This document shows positions 32,464 through 44,300 of a stretch of DNA of 64,000 bases, piece after piece. The translations under genes were made by a program, and so were the position numbers. The notes under the pieces were generated by a model. It was not told where the DNA came from, searched no databases, and saw only the letters and a list, made by a program, of their open reading frames with translations. The stretch is taken from assembly GCF_041381155.1 (NCBI RefSeq), contig NC_091143.1, positions 38,145,996 to 38,209,995 of the forward strand, given 5' to 3'. This DNA comes from Argopecten irradians. Its lineage: Eukaryota; Mollusca; Bivalvia; Pectinida; Pectinidae. How positions within the stretch are numbered: the first letter of the stretch is position 1; every line of letters begins with the position of its first letter.

Positions 32464-32524
32464 AATGCATCATCATAACTCCATTACTCTTTATGACTAA
32501 CCTAAGAGTGACAGAACAAAGTGT

Positions 32525-32825
32525 TTTACTCCCTTTCTCTCTCTCTCCCTCTCTCTCTTGTATATTTCATCTTCATAATCAATTGTCTGCTTTTTTTCTT
32601 CTGTATACTTCATCTACATAATCAATTGTCTGCCTTTCTCTCTCATATACTTCGTCTGTCTTTCTCTCTCGTATGTTTCATCTCAATAATCAATCGTCTG
32701 CCTTTCTCTCTCGTATATGTATTTCATCTCCATAATCAATCGTCAGCCTTTCTCTCTCGTATACTTTATCTTCATAACCAACCTTCTGCTCTTCTCTCAT
32801 CTCCATAATTCCAATTTTCTTTCTT
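32525..32825 (+). repeat. Degenerate 40-45 bp CT-rich minisatellite
   Basis: About six copies of 'tttctctctcgtatatttca' followed by 'tctccataatcaatcgtctgcc'-like sequence. The Ser/Leu-rich open frame across it is a by-product. Confidence 0.8.
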
Positions 32826-33049
32826 GTGAATCTTTTTGCAAGTAGAGAAGCGGCTATCGTTGATTTTTAGTCAAAATGTTAAGTTAGAAGAAATCACAAA
32901 ACCATGTATAAAGTCAATAACATCAATAAAATATAAGAGAGTATTAATAGGTAAAAAAAACATCGTAAAATCTGACACAGTTCGGTACATCCTTGTGACA
33001 GCCACATTACAACTATCCTGACCAAAAAAAGATGTCTTTCTCTACAACA

Positions 33050-34192
33050 GCAACAATGTATATAGTGGTCATTTTACATCATACCTTACAATGTATACAG
33101 TGCTCACTTTAACCCATACCTAACAATGTACACCTGTATACAGTGGTCACTTTACCTCATATACCTTACAATGTATACAGTGGTCACTTTACCTCATATA
33201 CCTTACAATGTATACAGTGGTCACTTTAACCCATACCTAACTATGTACACCTGTATACAGTGGTCACTTTAAACCATACCTAACAATGTACACCTGTATA
33301 CAGTGGTCACTTTAACCCATACCTAACTATGTACACCTGTATACAGTGGTCACTTTAACCCATACCTAACAATGTACACCTGTATACAGTGGTCACTTTA
33401 CCTCATACACCTTACAATGTATACAGTGGTCACTTTAACCCATACCTAACTATGTACACCTGTATACAGTGGTCACTTTACCTCATACCTAACCTGTACA
33501 ATGTATACAGTGGTCACTTTATCTCATATACCTTACAATGTATACAGTGGTCACTTTAACCCATACCTAACTATGTACACCTGTATACAGTGGTCACTTT
33601 AACTTATACTTAACAATGTATACAGTGGTCACTTTACATCATACCTTACAACATATTCAGTGGTCACTTTAACCCATACCTAACAATGTACACCTGTATA
33701 CAGTGGTCACTTTACCTCATACCTAACAATGTACACCTGTATACAGTGGTCACTTTACCTCATACCTAACATGTATACAGTGGTCACTTTATCCTCATAC
33801 CTACAATGTATACAGTGGTCACTTTAACCCATACCTAACAATGTACACCTGTATACAGTGGTCACTTTAACTCATACCTAACAATGTACACCTGTATACA
33901 GTGGTCACTTTACCTCATACCTAACAATGTACACAGTGGTCACTTTACCTCATATACCTTACAATGTATACAGTGGTCACTTTACCTCATACCTAACAAT
34001 GTATACAGTGGTCACTTTAACCCATACCTAACAATGTACACCTGTATACAGTGGTCACTTTACCTCATACCTAACAATGTACACCTGTATACAGTGGTCA
34101 CTTTTCCTCATACCTAACATGTGTCCAGTTGTCACTTTATCTCATATACCTTATAATGTATGCAGTGGTCACTTTATCTCATACCTAACAGG
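33050..34192 (+). repeat. Minisatellite with two interleaved unit lengths
   Basis: About 27 copies built on 'tacagtggtcactttaaccc' + 'atacctaacaatgta'. Long units carry an extra 'cacctgta' before 'tacag', so units differ by 8 bp. Intergenic between FBXW5 and ANO7. Confidence 0.92.
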
Positions 34193-34392
34193 AAAAGTAA
34201 ATCTAAAAAAAGAATTGATAAAATCAAAACTTTGAATATATACAATTAACCATATAGACTGCTATTTTCACAGGTTATAAATTCATTGATTTTGATTCAA
34301 CACAAGAAAATCAAATTTTAATGAATTAATTAGCTTGGCCCTAAATGACCCTGGCTGTCAATGAGCCAATGCACAATCAGACATTCGAAAAG

Positions 34393-34620
34393 TATACCGT
34401 AAAGCCAGTTATTTTTCGCGGGGTTGATATTTTCGTAAGTTCGCACCACTTTGATAAGATCACAAAAATTTGATCCATGAAATAATGAGAAATGGATGGA
34501 TCAGATATCTACCCTTAAATCCATATCAGGAACATACAAAATCGCTAAAATGGATTTTCTTATTTTTAGATCAAATTGCAAAAAATTTAGGTCCGCGAAA
34601 ATAACCTGCTTTACCGTATG
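34393..34620. mobile_element. MITE with TIR 'taccgtaaagccagttattt'
   Basis: Left 'taccgtaaagccagttattt' + 'ttcgcgg'; right 'ccgcgaaaataacctgcttt' + 'accgta'. About 228 bp. Confidence 0.85.
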
Positions 34621-34689
34621 TGATATTTGTGGATTAAATTTTCTACATCGTAAGATCTCTCGAAGATATCGATCTCTATTATAGTACAT

Positions 34690-35155
34690 ATGTTGATTAA
34701 TACCATGATCATAGTCTTTTTAGGGTCCAACAGCTAGCTGTCCCACAGTAGCTGGAATGTTTTAACTTAACAGATGTATATAATAACTTATCTCACTCTA
34801 CTTAAACCAGGCGCAATTTTAATAAAGCTTAATCAAGACTCATTGAATTTCATCTAAACATCACAGACCAGTTGCTCATTCAAGTTAATGGTGGAATTAA
34901 ACAGTCTCTGAATTGTATGGCGTTATCAGGAATATTTTGAAGTGTTTTTCAAATACGACGTGAATTCATTAATGCTAATTTGAGGTTCACATATGTTCCT
35001 GTATATAGTTCAAGCAACAAATGGTCCGAAGTTTGAAACATTTTAATAGAAACATGACATGTATTTTAATGATTCATGTATTGATATGAATGTGGAATTA
35101 TAAAGGGTTTGGGACTACTATTTGTGTAGGTGATAAAGCTATGGCATCTTCGGTT
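34690..35155. other. Intergenic, nothing recognised
   Basis: AT-rich unique sequence without gene or repeat signals. Confidence 0.5.
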
Positions 35156-36275
35156 GTCTGAGGCATGGCCTAATGGTGCCTTGGGTTGTCCTGGGAGTGG
35201 CCTAATGGTGCCTTAGGTTGTCCGAGGCATGGCCTAATGGTGCCTTAGGTTGTCCGAGGCATGGCCTAATGGTGCCTTAGGTTGTCTAAGGCATAGCCTA
35301 ATGGTGCCTTGGGTTGTCCGAGGCATGGCCTAATGGTGTCTTAGGTTGTCTGAGGCATGGCCTAATGGTGCCTTAGGTTGTCTAAGGCATAGCCTAATGG
35401 TGCCTTGGGTTGTCCTGGGAGTGGCCTAATGGTGTCTTGGGTCAGGTTTGTCTAGGGCATGGTCTTATGGTGCCTTGGGTTGTCCAGGGCATAGCCGAAT
35501 GATGCCTTGGATTGTCCGAGGCATGCTCTAGTGGTGCCTTGGGTTGTCCAGGGCATGGCCTAATGGTGCCTTGGGTTGTCCAGGGCATGGTCTTATGGTG
35601 CCTTGGGTTGTCCAGGGCATGGTCTTATGGTGCCTTGGGTTGTCGGGGGCATAGCCTAATGGTGCCTTGGGTCAGGCTTGTCCACAGCATGGTCTAATGG
35701 TGTCTTGGACTGTCCGGGGCATGGCCTAATGGTGCCTTGGGTTGTCTGAGGCATGGCCTAATGGCGCATTGGGTTGTCTGAGGCATGGTCTAATGGTGTC
35801 TTGGGTCAGGTTTGTCAAGGGCATGGTCTAATGGTGTCTTGGGTTGTCTGAAGCATGGTCTAATGGTGTCTTGGATTGTCCAAGGCATGGTCTAATGGTG
35901 TCTTGGGTCAGGTTTGTCAAGGGCATGGTCTAATGGTGTCTTGGGTTGTCTGAAGCATGGTCTAATGGTGTCTTGGATTGTCCAAGGCATGGCCTAATGG
36001 TGCCTTGGGTCAGGTTTGTCCAGGGCATGGTCTTACAGTGTCTTGGGTTGTCTGGGGCATGGTCTTATGGTGTCTTCGAATGTCCGTGGCACGGTCTAAT
36101 GGTGTCTTGGGTCAGGTTTGTCCAGGGCATGGTCTAATGGTGCCTTGGATTGTCTGGGGCATGGTCTTATGGTGTCTTCGAATGTCCGGGGCACGGTCTA
36201 ATGGTGTCTTGGGTCAGGTTTGTCCAAGGCATGGTCTAATGGGGTCTTTGATTGTCCAGGGCATGGTCTAATGTA
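35156..36275 (+). repeat. About 32-bp minisatellite
   Basis: About 33 copies of 'ggcatggtctaatggtgtct' + 'tgggttgtccag'. From 35440 on some copies contain an 8-10 bp insertion ('tcaggtttg'), giving a higher-order pattern at the right end. Open frames across it are by-products. Confidence 0.92.
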
Positions 36276-36464
36276 TTGCTAGTATCAGTGTTTGTCTAAT
36301 GGCCAACAACAAGGGTAGGGTTTCTCATTCATCAATCTCAAGCCATAATGCACAGGTTATATAGGCAATATGGGACAATGAAAGTAACTAATGAAACAAT
36401 GTGGGATAATGAAAGTAATAACTAAAGTAATATTGGCAATAGGTTTCATGATAAACAAGGGTCT

Positions 36465-36740
36465 GATGGGCCCAAATTGCTCACCTGCTATCTGGTAATC
36501 ATGGTGCATAGTTAAAAAGGAAGTCAATAAGAATTTCTATGTATGACCCAGGTAATATCAGGTGTCTAGGCCTCTTGGTTAATCAGAAGAAGTTGTGTAA
36601 TGATTTTAACTTAAATATTTGACCTGTGACCTTGAATAAAAGTCAAGGTCAATCATTTGAACAGATTTGGTACCCCTTCATCCTGAGTGGATACAGTACG
36701 ATGCATGGTGCACTAACGCATCTTCGGGCAGATGAACTAA
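36465..36740 (+). repeat. Interspersed repeat, 'gaccttgaataaaagtcaag' family
   Basis: Starts 'aagggtctgatgggcccaaa', contains 'taggcctcttggttaatcag' and 'gaccttgaataaaagtcaag', and ends near 'cgatgcatggtgcacta'. Confidence 0.7.
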
Positions 36741-36957
36741 AAATCAAACTTTTCTAGAATTCATTTTGATCAGTAAGGTTTCAATTATTTTTGTTGCACA
36801 GGGAATATAAACATTTTATGTATATGAAAGACATAGCAACAGGTTAGCACAACTCCCACTGCAAAAATATTATTCCTATTGTCGGTACATGATTTACCGA
36901 TGAGAAGTATATTGTAGCACAGACATCTCCTGTAGCAGGATACACAAATCTCTTAGT

Positions 36958-37162
36958 ACTGTAAACCAACTTTCATTAGCGTCCATTACATTTACACAAA
37001 TTTTGCAATTCAAGTAAATTCACAGAAGTTTATCTCTGCAAATTAATATCTATATTGATAGGAATTATCATTCAATTGTTGACTCCGCGAATATTAATCT
37101 TTGTGAACTTGTTTTCAAAATTGAAAATTGAAAAATTTAATAGCTGCGAAAGAATGTTGGAT
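36958..37162. mobile_element. MITE, 'tactgtaaac' family
   Basis: Left 'tactgtaaaccaactttcat', right 'gctgcgaaagaatgttgg'; inner parts read 'cacagaagtttatctctgca'. Copy of the element at 15954-16182. Confidence 0.65.
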
Positions 37163-38272
37163 CACGATACCAAGTATACATAATTCTCCTAGAATGTAGG
37201 ATACAGTTTCTTGTCACTTTTGTATTAAGGAACACTCTTGTGGAATTTAGACCAGGATTGACTACACTAGCAAGCACTTATCATAGCTCTCCTCACAATA
37301 TTATGCACCTTTATAAACAATACTTGTGGACTTCTAAAGGTAAATCCTCACTTTTAAAAAAGAAAGTTTCAAAAGTAAGTTGTGTCGTATGTAGAAGTCC
37401 ATCATGCCTTATAGGAAAAAAGATGGGCTTGAAATTAAGCCGGTCTTGAAAATAAGTCTGGGACATCCTACCAAGAATATAAGTGACAGGTCATTATTAT
37501 ATATTAATAATTAAAGGGTATTAAATAAAAGGTTTAAAATTATACAATATATATGAGAATGGAATGTGAAGAGTAATAAATAACAGGTGTAAAATTATAT
37601 AATGTATATGAGAAATTATGGAATGTAATTAACTCATATTGATAAGGAAGAATAGTCAGGGCTGTATTATGATAAAATGTTTTTTGCGTAATATTAACTG
37701 ACGATCTACAACAACGAATGGCGGTCTCATCAGGGGATATAAATGTTTGGAGAACTCCAATCAATATAAGGTGTAAAAACATCAGTCAGTCAATAAGTTT
37801 TATGTATTTGGTGGACACAACAGGTATGGATTTCACAACCATCACAGGTAATAAAGAGTATATATAGTGGCACATGGCATTGCACATAGAATCATAACAA
37901 TGTTGAGTTACATCTCAGACAAGGTAAACACACAAGTTCACACGATAGAATCTAAGAAACATCAACAAAAATCACACCAAGGACAAATTTACATAAATCC
38001 ATCCTTTTTCTTTGCTTATTTTTGAGATAAAGATAAAAATTTTACACTTTTTTCTTTACTTATTTTAGAGATAAAGGTACATGTATATGCTATGCAAAAA
38101 TGATGATTATTTACTGAAGACATATCTCCATAGGAACAAAAGCAAAAAACATAGTATGATTCAATCTTTAAAATACTAGATCTACAATTTCAAAGTTCAC
38201 GACACAAAAGAAAATCTTTACAGATGTAGGAAATCTGACTTTACAGAACTATCTTCTTCGTTTATTTCACAG
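37163..38272. other. Region downstream of ANO7, including its 3' UTR
   Basis: A minus-strand AATAAA (38261-38266) lies only 7 bases after the ANO7 stop; it may be too near to be the main signal. No other gene seen. Confidence 0.4.
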
Positions 38273-38353
38273 TTAGGAACCATCATCTCCTTTGTCCACT
38301 TTTACTATCACTTCTGCATTACCCATAGCATCTTCATCATCCCCTTTGGCAAT
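38273..38353 (-). CDS. ANO7: ANO7 last exon
   Basis: Encodes [26 protein letters not shown] and TAA. Acidic cytosolic C-terminus, not conserved with vertebrate ANO7. The 4.7-kb intron before it contains the 31-bp array at 38535-39862. Confidence 0.85.
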   Translation of the reverse strand: MAKGDDEDAMGNAEVIVKVDKGDDGS

Positions 38354-41300
38354 CTGTAAAATACAGAACAGGCATCATTATAATCATTTTCTTTCATCTT
38401 TTTATTATAAAAGTTTGGACTTTCCATTTACATCATTGTCAAAAATATGGATATCAACTTGAGGTCCATGGACCTAAACAGACACCAAAACAATATTCAG
38501 GACTGATAGATGTTTATGTATAAAGATATCACAGATGGATCTTGGCGGCCACCATCACATGACCTCTGTCACTTGGTGGCCACCATCACATGACCTCTGT
38601 CACTTGGCGGCTATCATCACATGACCTCTGTCACTTGGCGGCCACCATCACATGACCTCTGTCACTTGGTGGCCACCATCACATGACCTCTGTCACTTGG
38701 TGGCCACAATCACATGACCTCTGTCACTTGGCGGCCACCATCACTTAACCTCTGTCACTTGGCGGCCACAATCACATGACCTCTGTCACTTGGCGGCTAC
38801 CATCACATGACTTCTGTCACTTGGCGGCCACCATCACATGAATTCTGTCATTTGGCGGCTACCATCACATGAATTCTGTCACTTGGCGGCCACCATCACA
38901 TGACCTCTGTCACTTGGCGGCCACAATCACATGACTTCTGTCACTTGGCGGCCACCATCACATGACTTCTGTCACTTGGCGGCCACCATTACATGACCTC
39001 TGTCACTTGGCGGCCACTATCACATGACCTCTGTCACTTGGCAGCCACAATCACATGAATTCTGTCAATTTGCAGCCACAATCACATGACCTCTGTCACT
39101 TGGAGCCCACCATCACATTTCCTTGATCTGTCACTTGGGGGCTACCATTCACATGACCTCTGTCACTTTGCGGCCACCATCACATGACCTCTATCACTTG
39201 GCGGCCACCATCACATGACCTCTGTCATTTGGCGGCCACCATCACATGACCTCTGTCACTTGGCGGCTCTGTCACTTGGCAGCCACCATCACATGACCTC
39301 TGTCCACTTGGCAGCCACCATCACATGACCTTGTCACTTGGCGGCCACCATCACATGAATTCTGTCACTTGGGGGCCACCATCACATGACCTCTTTCACT
39401 TGGAGGCCACTATCACATGACCTCTGTCACTTGGTGGCCACCATCACATGACCTCTGTCACTTGGCGGCCACCATCACATGACCTCTGTCACTTGGCGGC
39501 CACCATCACATGACCTCTGTCACTTGGCGGCCACCATCACATGACCTCTGTCACTTGGCGGCCACCATCACATGACCTCTGTCACTTGGCGGCCACCATC
39601 ACATGACCTCTGTCACTTGGCGGCCACCATCACATGACCTCTGTCACTTGGCGGCCACCATCACATGACCTCTGTCACTTGGCGGCCACCATCACATGAC
39701 CTCTGTCACTTGGCGGCCACCATCACATGACCTCTGTCACTTGGCGGCCACCATCACATGACCTCTGTCTCTTGGCAGCCACCATCACATGATCTGTCAT
39801 TTGACAGCCACCGTCACATGACCTCCATCACTTTGCAGCTGCCATCACATGATTTCTGTCCGTCAAGGAAAGAGAATGTTTTTCTCTGCTTTTGAAGCAC
39901 TTGAAGGAAAATATATAATCATAATGTCAACATAGCAGCAAAAACCTTCAGTATCAAAATTCAAAATGATCAGCTGAGGTCCCAGATTGTAATATGCATT
40001 ACTACTGAAGATATAAACCTACATCTGAAATGAATTTGATCAACAAACCTTCAGTGCATTTGAGAACATGCTAATCTTTTATTACATTTGATTTTTTTAA
40101 TAGAACCATTATCTCAAAGTTAAATAATATGCTCACCAACACATACACAATAATGTATTATTTTCATTGGTAACTATGGCAATTAAATGACATTTAGAGT
40201 TCTGAAAACAATACAATGGAAACCACTTTACTCATCATCCTTTCAAAAAACCCTTTGTAGCAATATCCAGATCTATCCGAAAATATCTCAATTTTGACCT
40301 ACCAGAAGCATTCATTAGGTTTTCATTGGTGTTGAAAAATATGTAAGAAATCAAAGACATCATATGTTACATCAATTGACTGAAAGAAAACATTCCAAAG
40401 GCTAATTAGTTATCAGTTAATCTCTCTCATCTCTGTGTTGGTTGAGGTTTAGGATTTAAGATTTGTAAACAACAGTAAACAGTACACAGAGATTTGTAAA
40501 CAAAAGTAAACAACAGACAAGAGGCCCATGGGCCTTAACGGTCATCTGACTACTGGCATGAAATAATACAGTCAAAGTATAAAGTAGTGGCTAACAGTTA
40601 AGGCAATACAAGGAACTCCTTAGTTGAAACTGTAAGTTTCCGATAATTTGATAACTCTGACCTTAAAAGTAGGCCAAGGTCATTCACTTTAGCCAATTTG
40701 ATGCCTGTGACCTTGAATAGAGCCCGAGGTTATTTATTTTAACAAACTTGATAGCGTTTCATCAAAGAATGCTACAGGCTCAATATCAGGTCTTTAGGCC
40801 TCTTAGTTATATTAACAAGAAGTCATTTGAAAAAATCAAGCTTTTTTGACCCCTGTGACCTTGAATGAAAGTCAAGGTCGTTCATTTTACCAAACATGAT
40901 ACCACTTCATCCAAGTATCCTACAGGCCCATTACCCTGGGACTTTTCAGTTATTGAGAAAAAGTTGTTGGAATGAAAAGTTTACACACTGCGCAAGGTGG
41001 ACAGCGCATAACGACGGACAAAGCATGATGACTTTAGGTCATCCTGACCTTTCTGGTCAGATGGCCTAACAACAGTAAACAACAGACAGAGATTTGTAAA
41101 CAACAGTAAACAACAGACTGAGATCCAGTCAGGGTGTTTCCAGTATACCCTGATAGTCAACAGTAAGATCATTCCTGGACATATGTGTAGTAGCACATTC
41201 CTGGACATATGTGTAGTAGCACATTCTATAGTTTACACAACATTCTTATATCTATACATTGTACAACATTTACAGCTAGGATAAACATCTAGTCCGAACA

Positions 41301-44300
41301 TATATTCTCACAATGTTACAACATATGAGTGGTTATAGATACAACAAACAACAACCCTGTACAACAATTCTCCGACATCATATTATAAAGCTATTAATCT
41401 CCACTTTAACGAAATTTTTTGTTGGTGAAGTTAGTATGCTTGTAAATAATGATTTCTTTGTTGGTGAAGTTAGTATGCTTGTACATATGTCTTAAAGCTG
41501 GTGATAGAAGGAATTTTTATATCATGTTTAAATATTATCCATAATATGTTTCTATCAAGCTGGTATGTTATTGACACTAAACATGTTAGAGCCTCTTCAT
41601 TGACAGTGTATTTGTTAACACATGTACGACAATGTAAGAAAGCATGCATTCCACAACACTCAGGACCACTTAGTAACACAGTACTCTCTACGCCTGTATC
41701 TAACTCTTCTATCGATGTGTCTAAATAATTCATTTATATTTACCGCTCTAACCTACCTCACAAAGTTTTGTACAACATATTATGTATTATCAATTTCCAT
41801 AATTTGTTCAAAATGCTCACCATTTTACATTGAAAGGCACATGATTTTAGCTTTGTACTAGATAGGATAACTTCTTCAGAATCTATACAATTTTTGGTAA
41901 ATGTATCTCTTAAGCTTTGATTTGAAATGTAAATAATTCATACTATAAACATGGATATTTTTGCGAGTGCTTATTTTCGTGATTTGTAAGAGCAAACATT
42001 TCATGTCGGCGTTATTTTCGGGATATGAATAACTTCAAACTTCTGGTTATATAAGTACGTAAAAAAATGAGTCTAACAAGGTAGTTCCTTCCAGTAAACC
42101 AATTTTTTTAATCAGTGAGTTGTTGACATGTTTCCATATTAGATGTATTCACAAAACTCTGGGTGTGGTGGAAACTTTTTGGGTGAAAAGGTCTTGATAT
42201 ATTTAGTGATAATTTCCATGTTAACAGTATGAATTTGCTATTGTAGTTCAAAATACAGAGCAGAAAGTTTTAAAAAAATAATTATTCAAATTAATGTGAG
42301 TATGATATATTTTTCTTTCTGTTTTCATTTTTATGTTAGTTTTTACATAGGGTATATATACAGTGCACTTGGTTTTTGATTCCTTAAATACAGTCTATAC
42401 GTTAGAAGTATTAAGATATACATACAGTGCACTTGGTTTTCGATTCCTTAAATAATTAATACATTAGAAGCGTTAAGATATATATACAGTACACTAAGTC
42501 TTGGTTTTTTTGATTCCTTATATATACAGTTTATACATAAGAACATTAAGGTATATATAGAGTACACTTGGTTTTTTGATTCCTTAAATACAGTTTATAC
42601 ATTAGAAGCATTAAGGTATATATACAGTCACATTGGTTTTTGATTCCTTAATACAGTTTATACATTAGAAGCATGGTTTACATTAAACAGTTTTTACATT
42701 AGAAGCATTAAGGTATATATACAGTCACTTGGTTTTTGATTACTTATTAAATACAGTTTATACATTAGAAGCATTAAGATATATATAGAGTACACATTGT
42801 ATTTTGATTTCTTAAATACAGTTTATACATTAGAAGCATTAAGGTATATATACAGTCACTTGGTTTTCGATTCCTTATTAAATACAGTTTATACAGTACA
42901 CTAAGTCTTGGTTTTCGATTCCTTATTAAATACAGTTTATACAGTAGAAGCATTCTGTAGGTTAGGTGGGGAGGAATACACATAGATACAAACTAGTGGT
43001 CACTTACATCCTCCTCATCGTCCTCAGCTTGTACATTCTGTGGTAAACAGCCAACGGTCAGTCACAACAGTTCATCAACAATATAACCCTACTATAAACC
43101 AATTATTGTAGACCCCCACCCAAGGGCACAGATATTTGTTGATTTTTTCTCTGCGTTTTTTTTGGCTTTTAAACTATCTATCATTTCAAAACAATGCACC
43201 AGTATCAGTCAAAATAATTTGTTCATCAAAACTAATTGGGATAACAAATATAAAATTTATTAGGTAATCAAAATATGTCTTGTCAAAATTTAACATATAA
43301 TTTAAACAGTGTACCTATCTCTTCTTTATAAAATTTATTTCCACGTACTTGAAGATGGCCAAGAGACCAAATATTTGTATGAGACATTTGTACTGTTTGA
43401 ATTAGATATATTTTCTCCCTCAGGAGTAAGATTGTCTGAATCAATATTTAACAGTTTTATATTTATTTACCACATCCTATGTGATACTATGTTACTTTTC
43501 AATGGTCAATTGGAAACTAGTAATTGTCAAACCAACTGGCTATTGGATGGCAGCAGAAAGAAATATATATACATAGAGATTGGAAACTCCTTCTTTGTCT
43601 ATGTTGACAGGCAGAGGGACCTCCAGTTTATAGGCATTTTCCCTTGGCTAACTACATTTAAGTGTATTCTTTTAAACAAGATACTTTTGCATCAACACAA
43701 AGTTTACACATTATATCATGGTTTGATGTGATCAGTTTTCCCAATTGATGTTATTTAATATGATTTTTGAAAGTATGAAAATGAGCAATTTTACCTGGTT
43801 TTTCGAAAATCAGGCATTCAAAACCGGAAGTGCATTTTGTTTTATTAACATATAAGTTAAAATATTATTTTTTCTTTCCAAAATCGTACTCAAACCATCT
43901 GAAAATTACTTAACTTTTATAACATATCAAAGTTATTCTGCTGTATATAACTATTTAAGAGTTTATCTAAAAGCCCCTAGGGACATAGAGAGGTACATCT
44001 GCCTATCATAAAATTGGCGAAGTTGCCAATCTCTATGTATATATGTTTCTGATGGCAGTAAAAATATCAAAGTATTAACCGTGTCAAAGCAAATCATGTC
44101 TATCAATTGTTGCAATCACATCCAAGTGATCATCCAAGAACGGGTGACCTTCATATGTATTCCTGACCACTGCAATGTGAAGGTCACCTGACCATTGCAA
44201 TGTGACAGTCACCTGACCATTGCAATGTGAAGGTCACCTGACCATTGCAATGTGACGGTCACCTGACCATTGCAATGTGACGGTCACCTGACCATTGCAA

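Noticed and set aside
32436-32810. Ser/Leu/Phe-rich frames resembling membrane segments
   Set aside because: CT-rich minisatellite; hydrophobicity follows from the repeat.
35512-36271. Frames rich in Gly, Trp, Val, Leu
   Set aside because: By-product of the 32-bp array; no gene structure.
38261-38266. AATAAA seven bases past the ANO7 stop as the functional polyadenylation signal
   Set aside because: Would leave almost no 3' UTR; kept only as a possibility in the downstream-region entry.
43309-43731. 140-codon plus-strand frame ([18 protein letters not shown]...) in an ANO7 intron
   Set aside because: Rather long for AT-rich non-coding DNA, but it starts from GTG, has no recognised domain, no promoter or polyadenylation context, and is antisense in an intron. 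Could be a transposon fragment; not called.
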